Assembly: GCA_015523135.1 (NCBI GenBank)
Contig: WAKY01000111.1
Span: 1-11,178 of the forward strand
Length of the DNA stretch: 11,178 nt
From: Candidatus Aciduliprofundum sp.
GTDB taxonomy: Archaea; Thermoplasmatota; Thermoplasmata; Thermoplasmatales; Aciduliprofundaceae
Direction: 5' to 3'
Made by a program: the position numbers and the translations under genes
Notes under the pieces: model-generated
What the model was told of the DNA's origin: nothing
Seen by the model: the letters and a program-made list of their open reading frames with translations, nothing else
The model's database searches: none
Part shown: piece after piece, positions 5,762 through 11,178 of the stretch
Numbering within the stretch: the first letter of the stretch is position 1
Layout of the letters: every line of letters begins with the position of its first letter

Positions 5762-6397
5762 ATGGAGATAAAATGGCATGGGCACTCGTGCTTTGAGATA
5801 GGAGAAGGCACAAAAATTGTTATTGATCCGCATGATGGTAGGTCTCTAGGTATAAAACCCCCTGATGTACGAGCTGATATAGTTCTAGTCACCCATCATC
5901 ATTTTGATCACGATGCAGTAAGGATTGTAAGGGGAGATTTTAAAGTTATAGATTCTCCAGGTGAGTACAAAATAGGAGATGTATACATCAAAGGTATACT
6001 TGCTTATCATGATGAGGAGCAAGGAAGGAAAAGAGGTCAAATTACTATGTACAAAATTGAAAATGAAGGGATAAAATTATTGCATGTGGGAGACCTTGGC
6101 CATGTTCTCACTTCTAACCATTTGAATGAAATCGGGAAGATAGATATTTTATTCACTCCTGTTGGTGGAGTTTATACGATAGATGCTAAAAAAGCGTATG
6201 AGAATGTCAAACTCTTAAAACCCAAGGTGGTTATTCCCATGCACTACAAAGTTTCGGGTATGACTCTCGGCATCCAACCCGTAGATCCATTTATATCTTA
6301 TTTTCCAGCGGATAAAGTTGAATATGTTGGAAATTCAATAAATTTCACGAAGGAGGATTTACCTAAGGAAACGCAAGTCTGGGTATTTATCCGATAA
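5762..6397 (+). CDS. metallo-beta-lactamase-fold hydrolase (UPF0173/UlaG-like)
   Basis: This 211-residue soluble enzyme has the metallo-beta-lactamase fold, of the predicted metal-dependent hydrolase group UPF0173, distantly related to the UlaG lactonases. The metal-binding HxHxDH motif is HHHFDHD (45-51). Further ligands are in HVGDLGH (108-114; Asp111) and PMHYK (His161). The N-terminal MEIKWHGHSCFEI is typical of the group. The physiological substrate is unknown. The start is supported by GGGGTGG six bases upstream. The gene is divergent from the HemK-like operon, and its last 11 bases overlap the convergent aIF6 gene. Confidence 0.85.
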   Translation: MEIKWHGHSCFEIGEGTKIVIDPHDGRSLGIKPPDVRADIVLVTHHHFDHDAVRIVRGDFKVIDSPGEYKIGDVYIKGILAYHDEEQGRKRGQITMYKIENEGIKLLHVGDLGHVLTSNHLNEIGKIDILFTPVGGVYTIDAKKAYENVKLLKPKVVIPMHYKVSGMTLGIQPVDPFISYFPADKVEYVGNSINFTKEDLPKETQVWVFIR

Positions 6398-7043
6398 TAT
6401 CCAAGGCATTTTCTATTCTATCAACTTCTACATTGCTTGTCTTATCTCCCACTACTGCTCCGTAATCATTTGCAACTATGCTAGCACCAACATACAAACT
6501 TCCATAGTTTGCCGTGGAGATATACACAGGTACGCCAAACAAATTTTTCAAAAATTCTATTTCTTCCTCTTTCACATTTGGATGTACGAGCATCCCCTTG
6601 TTTGTGACTACAGCCGCTGAGCCAACGGTTTTTATACCTCCTATCTCTCCTTTTACAACCTCTACATCCAGTGCATCCTCAATGTATTTTATCGTTTCTT
6701 TGTCAAAGTCCACATGCACCAAGGCAGCTTTATCATTCGCCAAAATATCATTTCCTATGGCATTTATTTTATCCTCCACAAAAAACACATTTATCTTATC
6801 AAAGAGAAAGCTCACATCCTCATCAGATGCAAAATTTGTTACTACAGCTCCATTTGAGTTCATAACCATTAAGCTTCCAATTAGGGGAGAACCTCCAAGG
6901 GTAGTTTTAAATGTCTCTACGTTGAGAGTTTTTTTGAAAATATCTTCGTTTACCTCAATATTAGGGAGAACTGCAAAATTGTTGTTGCAAGAAGCGTAAA
7001 CTCCTACGAATGGACTGCCGTTTATGGATGTTTTCTTGATCAT
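6387..7043 (-). CDS. eif6: translation initiation factor aIF6
   Basis: This 218-residue pentein-fold ribosome anti-association factor binds the large subunit and keeps it from joining the small subunit prematurely. The protein shows the recurring pattern of about 40-residue repeats typical of eIF6/aIF6: for example NNNFAVLPNIEV near the N terminus, GAVVTNFASDEDV (about 65-77), AAVVTNKGMLVHPNV (about 148-162) and GAVVGDKTSNVEVDRIENAL at the end. The length is normal for archaea. Its ATG overlaps the eL31 stop (ATGA), so the two are translationally coupled. It is the last gene of the minus-strand cluster and overlaps the convergent hydrolase gene by 11 bases. Confidence 0.96.
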   Translation of the reverse strand: MIKKTSINGSPFVGVYASCNNNFAVLPNIEVNEDIFKKTLNVETFKTTLGGSPLIGSLMVMNSNGAVVTNFASDEDVSFLFDKINVFFVEDKINAIGNDILANDKAALVHVDFDKETIKYIEDALDVEVVKGEIGGIKTVGSAAVVTNKGMLVHPNVKEEEIEFLKNLFGVPVYISTANYGSLYVGASIVANDYGAVVGDKTSNVEVDRIENALDIIG

Positions 7044-7303
7044 TCAGGCATCAGTACTTCCACAGTATCCTCTTCTTCAAACTTTATTGCCTTCACCGTT
7101 ATTTTGGTTGGAGGCTTTTGTATGCCCCTCTTCCATATCGCGTTATTCACCTGATTGTCAATCCATACATTTTCCACAGGTACCTTCATGTGTCTTGATA
7201 TGTACAATCTGAGAAGCTTTATTGCGTAATTTGCCCTCCTAGTACGAGGAACCATTCTTGCTCTTCTCAACGGAACATTAAATATCATTTCCTTCTCTGC
7301 CAT
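7040..7303 (-). CDS. rpl31e: 50S ribosomal protein eL31
   Basis: This small basic large-subunit protein lies near the polypeptide exit tunnel. The 87 residues match archaeal L31e: IFNVPLRRARMVPRTRRANYA in two consecutive parts at 7-27, then RLYISRHMKV and VWIDNQVNNAIWKRG with the RGIQKPPTKI strand following. The ATG at 7303 has AAAGGTGAT about five bases upstream. It follows eL39 with an 11-base gap and overlaps aIF6 (ATGA), the usual archaeal eL39-eL31-aIF6 order. Confidence 0.96.
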   Translation of the reverse strand: MAEKEMIFNVPLRRARMVPRTRRANYAIKLLRLYISRHMKVPVENVWIDNQVNNAIWKRGIQKPPTKITVKAIKFEEEDTVEVLMPE

Positions 7304-7314
7304 TTACATCACCT

Positions 7315-7470
7315 TTAAACTTTCAACTTATTGCGGCGCCAATTCCTCCTATGCGGATGTTGGGTGAATTTTCTATCGGTGCGCATCATAACCCAAGCGG
7401 GAACTCTCCTATTCGAGTTCATCTTTCTTATCAATCGCATTTTTCTTGCAACATGCTTATTTCTTGCCAT
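7315..7470 (-). CDS. rpl39e: 50S ribosomal protein eL39
   Basis: This 51-residue, highly basic protein lines the ribosomal exit tunnel. Translating the minus strand from the ATG at 7470 gives MARNKHVARKMRLIRKMN, then NRRVPAWVMMRT, and an end of RRNWRRNKLKV before TAA. Length, the RRVPAWVM-type core and the RRNWRR end match archaeal eL39. GGAGATG stands a few bases before the start. It begins two bases after the PDCD5 stop and is followed by eL31. It is short enough to be missed by size-limited gene calling. Confidence 0.96.
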   Translation of the reverse strand: MARNKHVARKMRLIRKMNSNRRVPAWVMMRTDRKFTQHPHRRNWRRNKLKV

Positions 7471-7472
7471 TT

Positions 7473-7808
7473 TCATCTCCTCTCTATCCTTATCTCCCTT
7501 CTTTGAGATGTCAATCTGCTTAATATACTTTTTAACTCCTCATCTGTTATCATTCTTCCAATTCTTCCACTTTGAGCTAGGAGTATGAGCTGATTTTCTA
7601 CGGCACTTGCCAATTCAGGCCTAACGAGCTTTAATCTTGCAAGGCGCTCTCTGGCCTCTGGCTCTAATATCTGCCTTAATATGGCCTGTCTCGCAGCTTC
7701 CTCCTCTAACCTCTTCTGCTCCTCATTATCCTCTTGAGCTAGAGCCTGCTGCTGCATCAATTCCAGCATCTTTCTCCGCTTTATTTCCTCTAGCTCTTTA
7801 TCGTCCAT
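7473..7808 (-). CDS. PDCD5/TFAR19-family DNA-binding protein
   Basis: This 111-residue helical protein belongs to the archaeal PDCD5 family, reported to bind DNA and found beside eS19 in many archaea; its cellular role is unsettled. It has an acidic/basic N-terminal helix (MDDKELEEIKRRKM), a Gln/Glu-rich stretch (18-40), the core helices QILEPEARERLARLKLVRPE (46-65), and the family end LTSQRREIRIERR. The Shine-Dalgarno sequence AGGAGGT overlaps the eS19 stop region and touches the ATG with no spacer, which is unusual. An internal ATG at codon 14 is less likely because it would remove the conserved first helix. Confidence 0.94.
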   Translation of the reverse strand: MDDKELEEIKRRKMLELMQQQALAQEDNEEQKRLEEEAARQAILRQILEPEARERLARLKLVRPELASAVENQLILLAQSGRIGRMITDEELKSILSRLTSQRREIRIERR

Positions 7809-7814
7809 ACCTCC

Positions 7815-8267
7815 TCACTTCATATATTTCTCTAATTCAGGATTTTCCTTAACTAATTCTTTCAATATCTCGTGAGCAATATTATCCATAAATGACCTGC
7901 CTTTGGGGGTTACTACTCTTCCATTTTTATCTTTCATAACATAGCCTAAAGATTCTAATTGCTGAAGTGTTTTGCGCACTATTGCACGGCTTCCTTTTCT
8001 GGCTTTATATCTCTTTGAGCCTCTATCTTCCTTGCCTCCGTATTCTGTCGCTAACCTTGAAGTGCCTATTGGTCCCATTATGTATATCTTGCGAAGAACA
8101 GAGGCTAGGCGTGTATACCACCAATCCTCCTGCTCGGGTCCCTTCTCCTTGTGCACTCCTGTGGTAACCCATCTACTCCACTCTGGGGGCTCAATTTTTT
8201 CCTTCTTCAACTTTTCAGCCACGCTCGCAATTAGCTTCTCTGGTGGAACATCATACACAGTGACCAT
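7815..8267 (-). CDS. rps19e: 30S ribosomal protein eS19
   Basis: This 150-residue small-subunit protein matches archaeal S19e: MVTVYDVPPEKLI at the start, WSRWVTTGVHKE (31-42), WWYTRLASVLRKIY (49-62), GSRAIVRKTLQQLESLGYV (92-110) and the VVTPKGRSFMD motif (118-128). The ATG at 8267 is chosen over the in-frame TTG at 8279. The family begins M-x-T-V-Y-D-V, and a TATA box at 8298-8304 predicts transcription starting near 8275, downstream of the TTG. It leads the PDCD5-eL39-eL31-aIF6 series. Confidence 0.95.
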   Translation of the reverse strand: MVTVYDVPPEKLIASVAEKLKKEKIEPPEWSRWVTTGVHKEKGPEQEDWWYTRLASVLRKIYIMGPIGTSRLATEYGGKEDRGSKRYKARKGSRAIVRKTLQQLESLGYVMKDKNGRVVTPKGRSFMDNIAHEILKELVKENPELEKYMK

Positions 8268-8297
8268 ATCAATCGCCAAACCGCCCTATACATTACC

Positions 8298-8304
8298 TAT
8301 ATAA
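8298..8304 (-). promoter_or_regulatory. TATA box for the eS19 operon
   Basis: CTTATATAG on the minus strand is a near-consensus archaeal TATA box between the GINS stop and eS19. It is centred about 34 bases before the eS19 ATG, predicting a short leader of about 8 bases. It suggests that the ribosomal cluster has its own promoter in addition to any read-through from the GINS gene. Confidence 0.6.
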
Positions 8305-8317
8305 GAGTATTTCGTTC

Positions 8318-8899
8318 TCAGAGCTTTATCTCCTCAACATAATCGCTCTTTAAAAGAATTTCGTAGATTCTTTTAGGCATATGCAAAACATCTTCTTTTC
8401 TGAGTATTAAATCCCTATTGGGTAGTGCAATTTTCAAACTTGGAACTTTAACCCTTACTAAAACATATTCTTCCACTTTTTCCTCTTTTTTCTCCTCAAC
8501 TTCTTCTTCAATCTTACTCTCAACTTGTTGAATTTCTTCTCTTCCGTATATCATATTTTTGTGGCGCTCAATTGCATCTTTTACTTCCCTATAAAGCAAC
8601 TCCTCCTCCTTCGTTAAATTTTTCACATCTCTCTCATCCTTCCAAATTGTGAAGAGAAGAATTTTCCTAACACGGAGGGCTATTATCTCGTCCAATGATT
8701 TTTCAATCTTCTTTATTTCATCCATAATCTTGCCTGCTTTCTCTATATCCATCTTCTCTACATATATTCTAGCCTCTACCCTTAAAGAATCAATCTTTTT
8801 TGTAACATCCTCGTAAAAATCCTTTTTCAATTTTTGTAGTTCTTTTTTCTTCTCCTTCTCCTTCCGTTTAATCTCTTCAAGCTCGTTGAGCAATCCCAC
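8318..8899 (-). CDS. GINS complex subunit (Gins51/Gins15-like)
   Basis: This 193-residue protein is a subunit of GINS, the replication complex that links the MCM helicase with primase and GAN/RecJ-like nuclease. The N-terminal two thirds are helical and highly charged (A domain, about 1-115, including IDEIKKIEKSLDEI-like helices and TKEEELLYREV). An acidic EEEVEEKKEEKVEE linker follows (131-144), then a small beta domain with VLVRVKVPSLKIAL, LRKEDVLHMP and YEILLKSDYVEEI (146-191). That A-then-B order marks the Gins51/Sld5-Psf1 type. The GTG at 8899 is chosen because a TATA box lies about 24 bases upstream; no Shine-Dalgarno site is present. It is upstream of eS19 on the same strand with a 50-base gap. 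Confidence 0.8.
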   Translation of the reverse strand: MGLLNELEEIKRKEKEKKKELQKLKKDFYEDVTKKIDSLRVEARIYVEKMDIEKAGKIMDEIKKIEKSLDEIIALRVRKILLFTIWKDERDVKNLTKEEELLYREVKDAIERHKNMIYGREEIQQVESKIEEEVEEKKEEKVEEYVLVRVKVPSLKIALPNRDLILRKEDVLHMPKRIYEILLKSDYVEEIKL

Positions 8900-8919
8900 A
8901 TTTCACAATGCTTTAACTT

Positions 8920-8926
8920 GTATAAA
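8920..8926 (-). promoter_or_regulatory. putative TATA box for the GINS gene
   Basis: TTTATAC follows a purine-rich A-tract on the minus strand, 21-27 bases before the GTG at 8899. This position implies a leaderless transcript and supports that start codon. Confidence 0.5.
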
Positions 8927-8946
8927 TCTTTTTTGCACAAGGAAAT

Positions 8947-8954
8947 AATTTATA
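8947..8954 (+). promoter_or_regulatory. putative TATA box for the M20 hydrolase gene
   Basis: AATTTATA preceded by GGAAAT lies 22-29 bases before the ATG at 8976, the spacing of a leaderless archaeal transcript. It stands back to back with the GINS promoter in a 76-base divergent gap, without overlap. Confidence 0.5.
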
Positions 8955-8975
8955 GTAGGGAAGCAATATCAAATT

Positions 8976-10118
8976 ATGAAGCTTGAAGAATTTGAAAAAT
9001 ATAAAGATGAAGTTATAAAGCTTAGAAGAGATTTTCACATGCACCCTGAGCTTGGATTTGAAGAAGAGAGAACTTCTGGAATTGTTAGGGATTATCTTAA
9101 TGATTTAGGTATAGAAACAAGGATTATGGCAAAAACAGGTGTAGTTGGAGAGATAAATAATGGGGGAGACAAGAGAATTGCAATACGCGCAGATATGGAT
9201 GCTCTGCCAATAAACGAGGAAAATGATGTGCCTTATAAATCCAAGATACCCGGAAAGATGCATGCCTGCGGTCATGATGCCCACACAGCCATGCTCTTAG
9301 TTACCGCTAAAATTTTAAGCCAGATGAAATTTGAAGGAAATGTGCGCTTTATCTTCCAGCCAGCAGAGGAGGGTTTGAATGGAGCAAAGAGGATGGTAGA
9401 AGAAGGAGCAATAGATGGAGTAGATTCAATTTTCGGATTGCATGTTTGGGCGCATTTACCCACTGGTAATATAGCAATCTCTCCTGGCCCTGTGCTTGCA
9501 AATGTTGATTTATTTCGCATTGCCATTAATGGTAAGGGAGGTCATGGAGCATCTCCTCACGAGACTGTAGATCCAATTGTAGCAAGCTCGTACATTATAT
9601 CCTCCTTGCAAAGCATAGTGAGCAGAAATGTGAACCCAAGGAAGAGTGCAGTTATTACGGTAGGGAGAATAAATGGTGGCACAGCTTTCAACATAATTTC
9701 AGAGAAAGTGGAGTTTGAGGGTACTGTGCGTACATTTGATGAGGATATCCATAATTTGATTGAAGAAAGAATAAGAGAATTGGTTGAGAATGAATCTAGG
9801 GCTTTTGGGGTAGAGGCAAAAATTGAGTATGAGTATCTAAATTATGCCACCGTTAATGATGAGAATTTGGCAAGAATTGGAAGAAGAGTGGCGGCAAGGA
9901 TAATGAATGTTGTAGAGCAAGAGCCAGATATGGGTGGTGAGGATTTCTCAGAGTATGCTCGTCTCATACCCGGCTTGTTTGCATTCTTAGGTGCTAGAAA
10001 TGAAGAGAGGGGAATAATCTATCCACATCACAATCCGAGGTTCAATATAGATGAAGATGCGCTGATTTATGGAGTGGCATTTGAGGTGAATATGGCCTTT
10101 GAATTACTTAAGAATTGA
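8976..10118 (+). CDS. M20-family amidohydrolase/carboxypeptidase
   Basis: This is a cytoplasmic metallo-hydrolase of the M20 peptidase family (amidohydrolase/CpsA-like), cleaving N-acyl amino acids or C-terminal residues of short peptides. The 380 residues have the standard two-domain plan. Metal ligands are seen in MHACGHDAH (95-103; Cys98, His100), the EE pair of QPAEEG (Glu131/132), GLHVWAH (His156) and PHHN (His351/352). The dimerisation lid domain spans roughly 178-290, with GKGGHGASPHETVDP (187-201). HMHPELGFEE near the N terminus is also typical. Length is normal. Within the family, carboxypeptidase, aminoacylase and indole-3-acetyl-amino-acid hydrolase activities cannot be separated from sequence. 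No signal peptide is visible. Its stop overlaps the convergent regulator gene by 15 bases. Confidence 0.93.
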   Translation: MKLEEFEKYKDEVIKLRRDFHMHPELGFEEERTSGIVRDYLNDLGIETRIMAKTGVVGEINNGGDKRIAIRADMDALPINEENDVPYKSKIPGKMHACGHDAHTAMLLVTAKILSQMKFEGNVRFIFQPAEEGLNGAKRMVEEGAIDGVDSIFGLHVWAHLPTGNIAISPGPVLANVDLFRIAINGKGGHGASPHETVDPIVASSYIISSLQSIVSRNVNPRKSAVITVGRINGGTAFNIISEKVEFEGTVRTFDEDIHNLIEERIRELVENESRAFGVEAKIEYEYLNYATVNDENLARIGRRVAARIMNVVEQEPDMGGEDFSEYARLIPGLFAFLGARNEERGIIYPHHNPRFNIDEDALIYGVAFEVNMAFELLKN

Positions 10119-11141
10119 AGATAGAATAGGATAGTACTCGTGGTCACGCATGGCAATTCCCTCTTGGAGGGAGAGAAATAAAATATTTGGCTCTTTAGTA
10201 AGTACACCAGTAGCTTCCCCAAAATTTTCAAAGAAGGATACAATATCCCTACTTTCTTTAAGAGATTTAAAAGGAGCTAAGGCAACTCCTTCTAAGGAAT
10301 TATAAGCAGCAAACACAACATTTGACATGTCATATCCTAAATCTTCAAATTTTATATTTTGCATTTTTTCCATTACCTCGGGATTTGAGTTCCAATGTGC
10401 GAATACCAAAACATCGTAGCCAAGAATAGGAAGGTTAGGGATTATCTTTTTAGATATGTAGCTCTGTGCGAACAATTTTTCTTTAATCTTTGATACGCTT
10501 TGAGGAGCCATATTTAAAATTTTAGCAATATGAGAAATTTTTGTCTCCGGATTTTTTACAATTTCCAGCAAAACTTGTACATCCTTCTTGGTGAGTTTTT
10601 TTATTTTCTCTTTTTTCTCCTTTATCTTTTCAATATTTAAATTAAATTCCTTGCATATTAGATTTGAGTAGTCGAAGAATAAAGGGATTTCTGTAATCTC
10701 AAGGGGAAGTATTATCATCTCTGTATTCTCGCCCTTTAAAAATTCTCTAACGTGAATTAATCTTTCTGCATATATTAATCCTTTTGCCACTTCCGTGAAG
10801 TTCTTAGATATGGCAAATACAAATCCTCTATAAGATTCTGCAAATGAATAAAATATGCCGGAAGAAAAAGGTAGCTCTGTCTTTAAAGTTTTAACCTTTT
10901 GTAACACATCCATTTTTTTCTTTGTCAAACTACCATACCCTACTACAAGGAGTTCAAATCCTAGAGATTTAAAATTTGGAATTACAACTTCCTTAAATAT
11001 ACCTTTTTTCTTCATATTATTTATACTTTTATACACTGTCCAATAATTCAAATCTAAAAATTCTGCAAGCTCCTTGGCTGACATATGCGGGTTTTTGCAC
11101 ATGGCGCACAGGATACTCTTTTCAACATTATTTAATTTCAT
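10104..11141 (-). CDS. tandem winged-helix (Lrp-like) transcriptional regulator
   Basis: This 345-residue protein is made of two similar halves, each starting with a winged-helix DNA-binding domain. In the first, VEKSILCAMCKNPHMSAKEL, AEFLDLNYWTVYKSI and the wing FKEVVIPNFKSLGFELLVVGYGS lie at about 6-71. In the second, VQVLLEIVKNPETKISHIA, KILNMAPQSVSKIKEKL and the wing ISKKIIPNLPILGYDVLVFAHWN lie at about 188-251. Each wing is followed by an alpha/beta domain of about 100 residues, and a Lys/Glu-rich linker (IEKIKEKKEKIKKLTKK) joins the halves. The layout recalls an Lrp/AsnC or MarR-like unit duplicated in one chain. Ligand and targets are unknown. The start is ATG 11141; longer reading to 11177 runs into sequencing adapter. 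Upstream control sequence is missing because the contig ends. Confidence 0.8.
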   Translation of the reverse strand: MKLNNVEKSILCAMCKNPHMSAKELAEFLDLNYWTVYKSINNMKKKGIFKEVVIPNFKSLGFELLVVGYGSLTKKKMDVLQKVKTLKTELPFSSGIFYSFAESYRGFVFAISKNFTEVAKGLIYAERLIHVREFLKGENTEMIILPLEITEIPLFFDYSNLICKEFNLNIEKIKEKKEKIKKLTKKDVQVLLEIVKNPETKISHIAKILNMAPQSVSKIKEKLFAQSYISKKIIPNLPILGYDVLVFAHWNSNPEVMEKMQNIKFEDLGYDMSNVVFAAYNSLEGVALAPFKSLKESRDIVSFFENFGEATGVLTKEPNILFLSLQEGIAMRDHEYYPILSSILK

Positions 11142-11162
11142 AAATACCCCATGGGAAAAATC

Positions 11163-11178
11163 CTGTCTCTTATACACA
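11163..11178. other. Tn5/Nextera mosaic-end adapter remnant (artefact)
   Basis: The last 16 bases, CTGTCTCTTATACACA, are the first 16 bases of the 19-base Tn5 transposase mosaic end used in Nextera libraries. Read on the minus strand they encode VYKRQ, a peptide often seen at the ends of metagenomic proteins for this reason. They sit exactly at the window end, so they are untrimmed adapter and not genomic DNA. Confidence 0.95.

Noticed and set aside
6514..6999. 161-residue open frame on the plus strand
   Set aside because: It lies entirely opposite aIF6, which is certain. The translation is Ser/Thr/Pro/Phe-rich, as expected of a complementary-strand shadow.
8268..8279. TTG start for eS19, adding four residues
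   Set aside because: The TATA box at 8298-8304 predicts transcription beginning near 8275, and archaeal S19e proteins start at the M-x-T-V-Y-D-V motif, so ATG 8267 fits better.
7972..8304. 110-residue open frame on the plus strand opposite eS19
   Set aside because: eS19 is unmistakable. The opposing frame has shadow composition and no ribosome site or promoter.
1..11162. CRISPR array, insertion sequence, integrase or prophage genes
   Set aside because: No regularly spaced direct repeats, terminal inverted repeats or transposase/integrase motifs were seen. The tRNA gene has no adjacent integrase or repeated 3' fragment in this window.

Overview
The window reads as a thermophilic archaeal chromosome segment, AT-rich with very short intergenic gaps. 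The archaeal assignment rests on genes found only in Archaea and eukaryotes (aIF6, eL31, eL39, eS19, PDCD5, a GINS subunit), on TATA/BRE-type promoters about 26 bases upstream of start codons with little or no leader, and on a tRNA-Thr with GC-rich stems and no encoded CCA. Gene content and style fit a Thermoplasmatota-type euryarchaeon, perhaps Aciduliprofundum/DHVE2-like. That finer placement is an impression, not something the sequence proves.

Layout: 1-787 is an amino-methyltransferase acting on DNA, whose start may lie beyond the left edge. 821-2457 holds a PiT-type phosphate transporter facing a DUF47/PhoU-like partner, and the partner's start codon sits three bases after the 3' end of tRNA-Thr(GGT). 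2521-3563 holds a 65-residue orphan protein and a GNAT acetyltransferase. 3659-4929 is a two-gene operon: a KaiC/RadA-like protein with an intact P-loop, followed by a probable relative without one. 4907-5706 is a small operon of a HemK-like release-factor methyltransferase and a MazG-like pyrophosphohydrolase, divergent from a metallo-beta-lactamase-fold hydrolase at 5762-6397. 6387-8899 is an information-processing cluster on the minus strand, in the order GINS, eS19, PDCD5, eL39, eL31, aIF6. 8976-10118 is an M20 amidohydrolase/carboxypeptidase. 10104-11141 is a regulator built from two tandem winged-helix units.

The last 16 bases (11163-11178) match the Tn5/Nextera mosaic end. They are sequencing-adapter residue, not genome, so the natural sequence ends at about 11162.

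No CRISPR array, insertion sequence, prophage or obvious defence island is visible. The most unusual points are the KaiC-like pair with altered catalytic residues, the tRNA/mRNA junction that could yield a nearly leaderless message after tRNA processing, the face-to-face divergent promoters in 5707-5761, the duplicated regulator, and the fact that all four convergent gene pairs overlap at their 3' ends.
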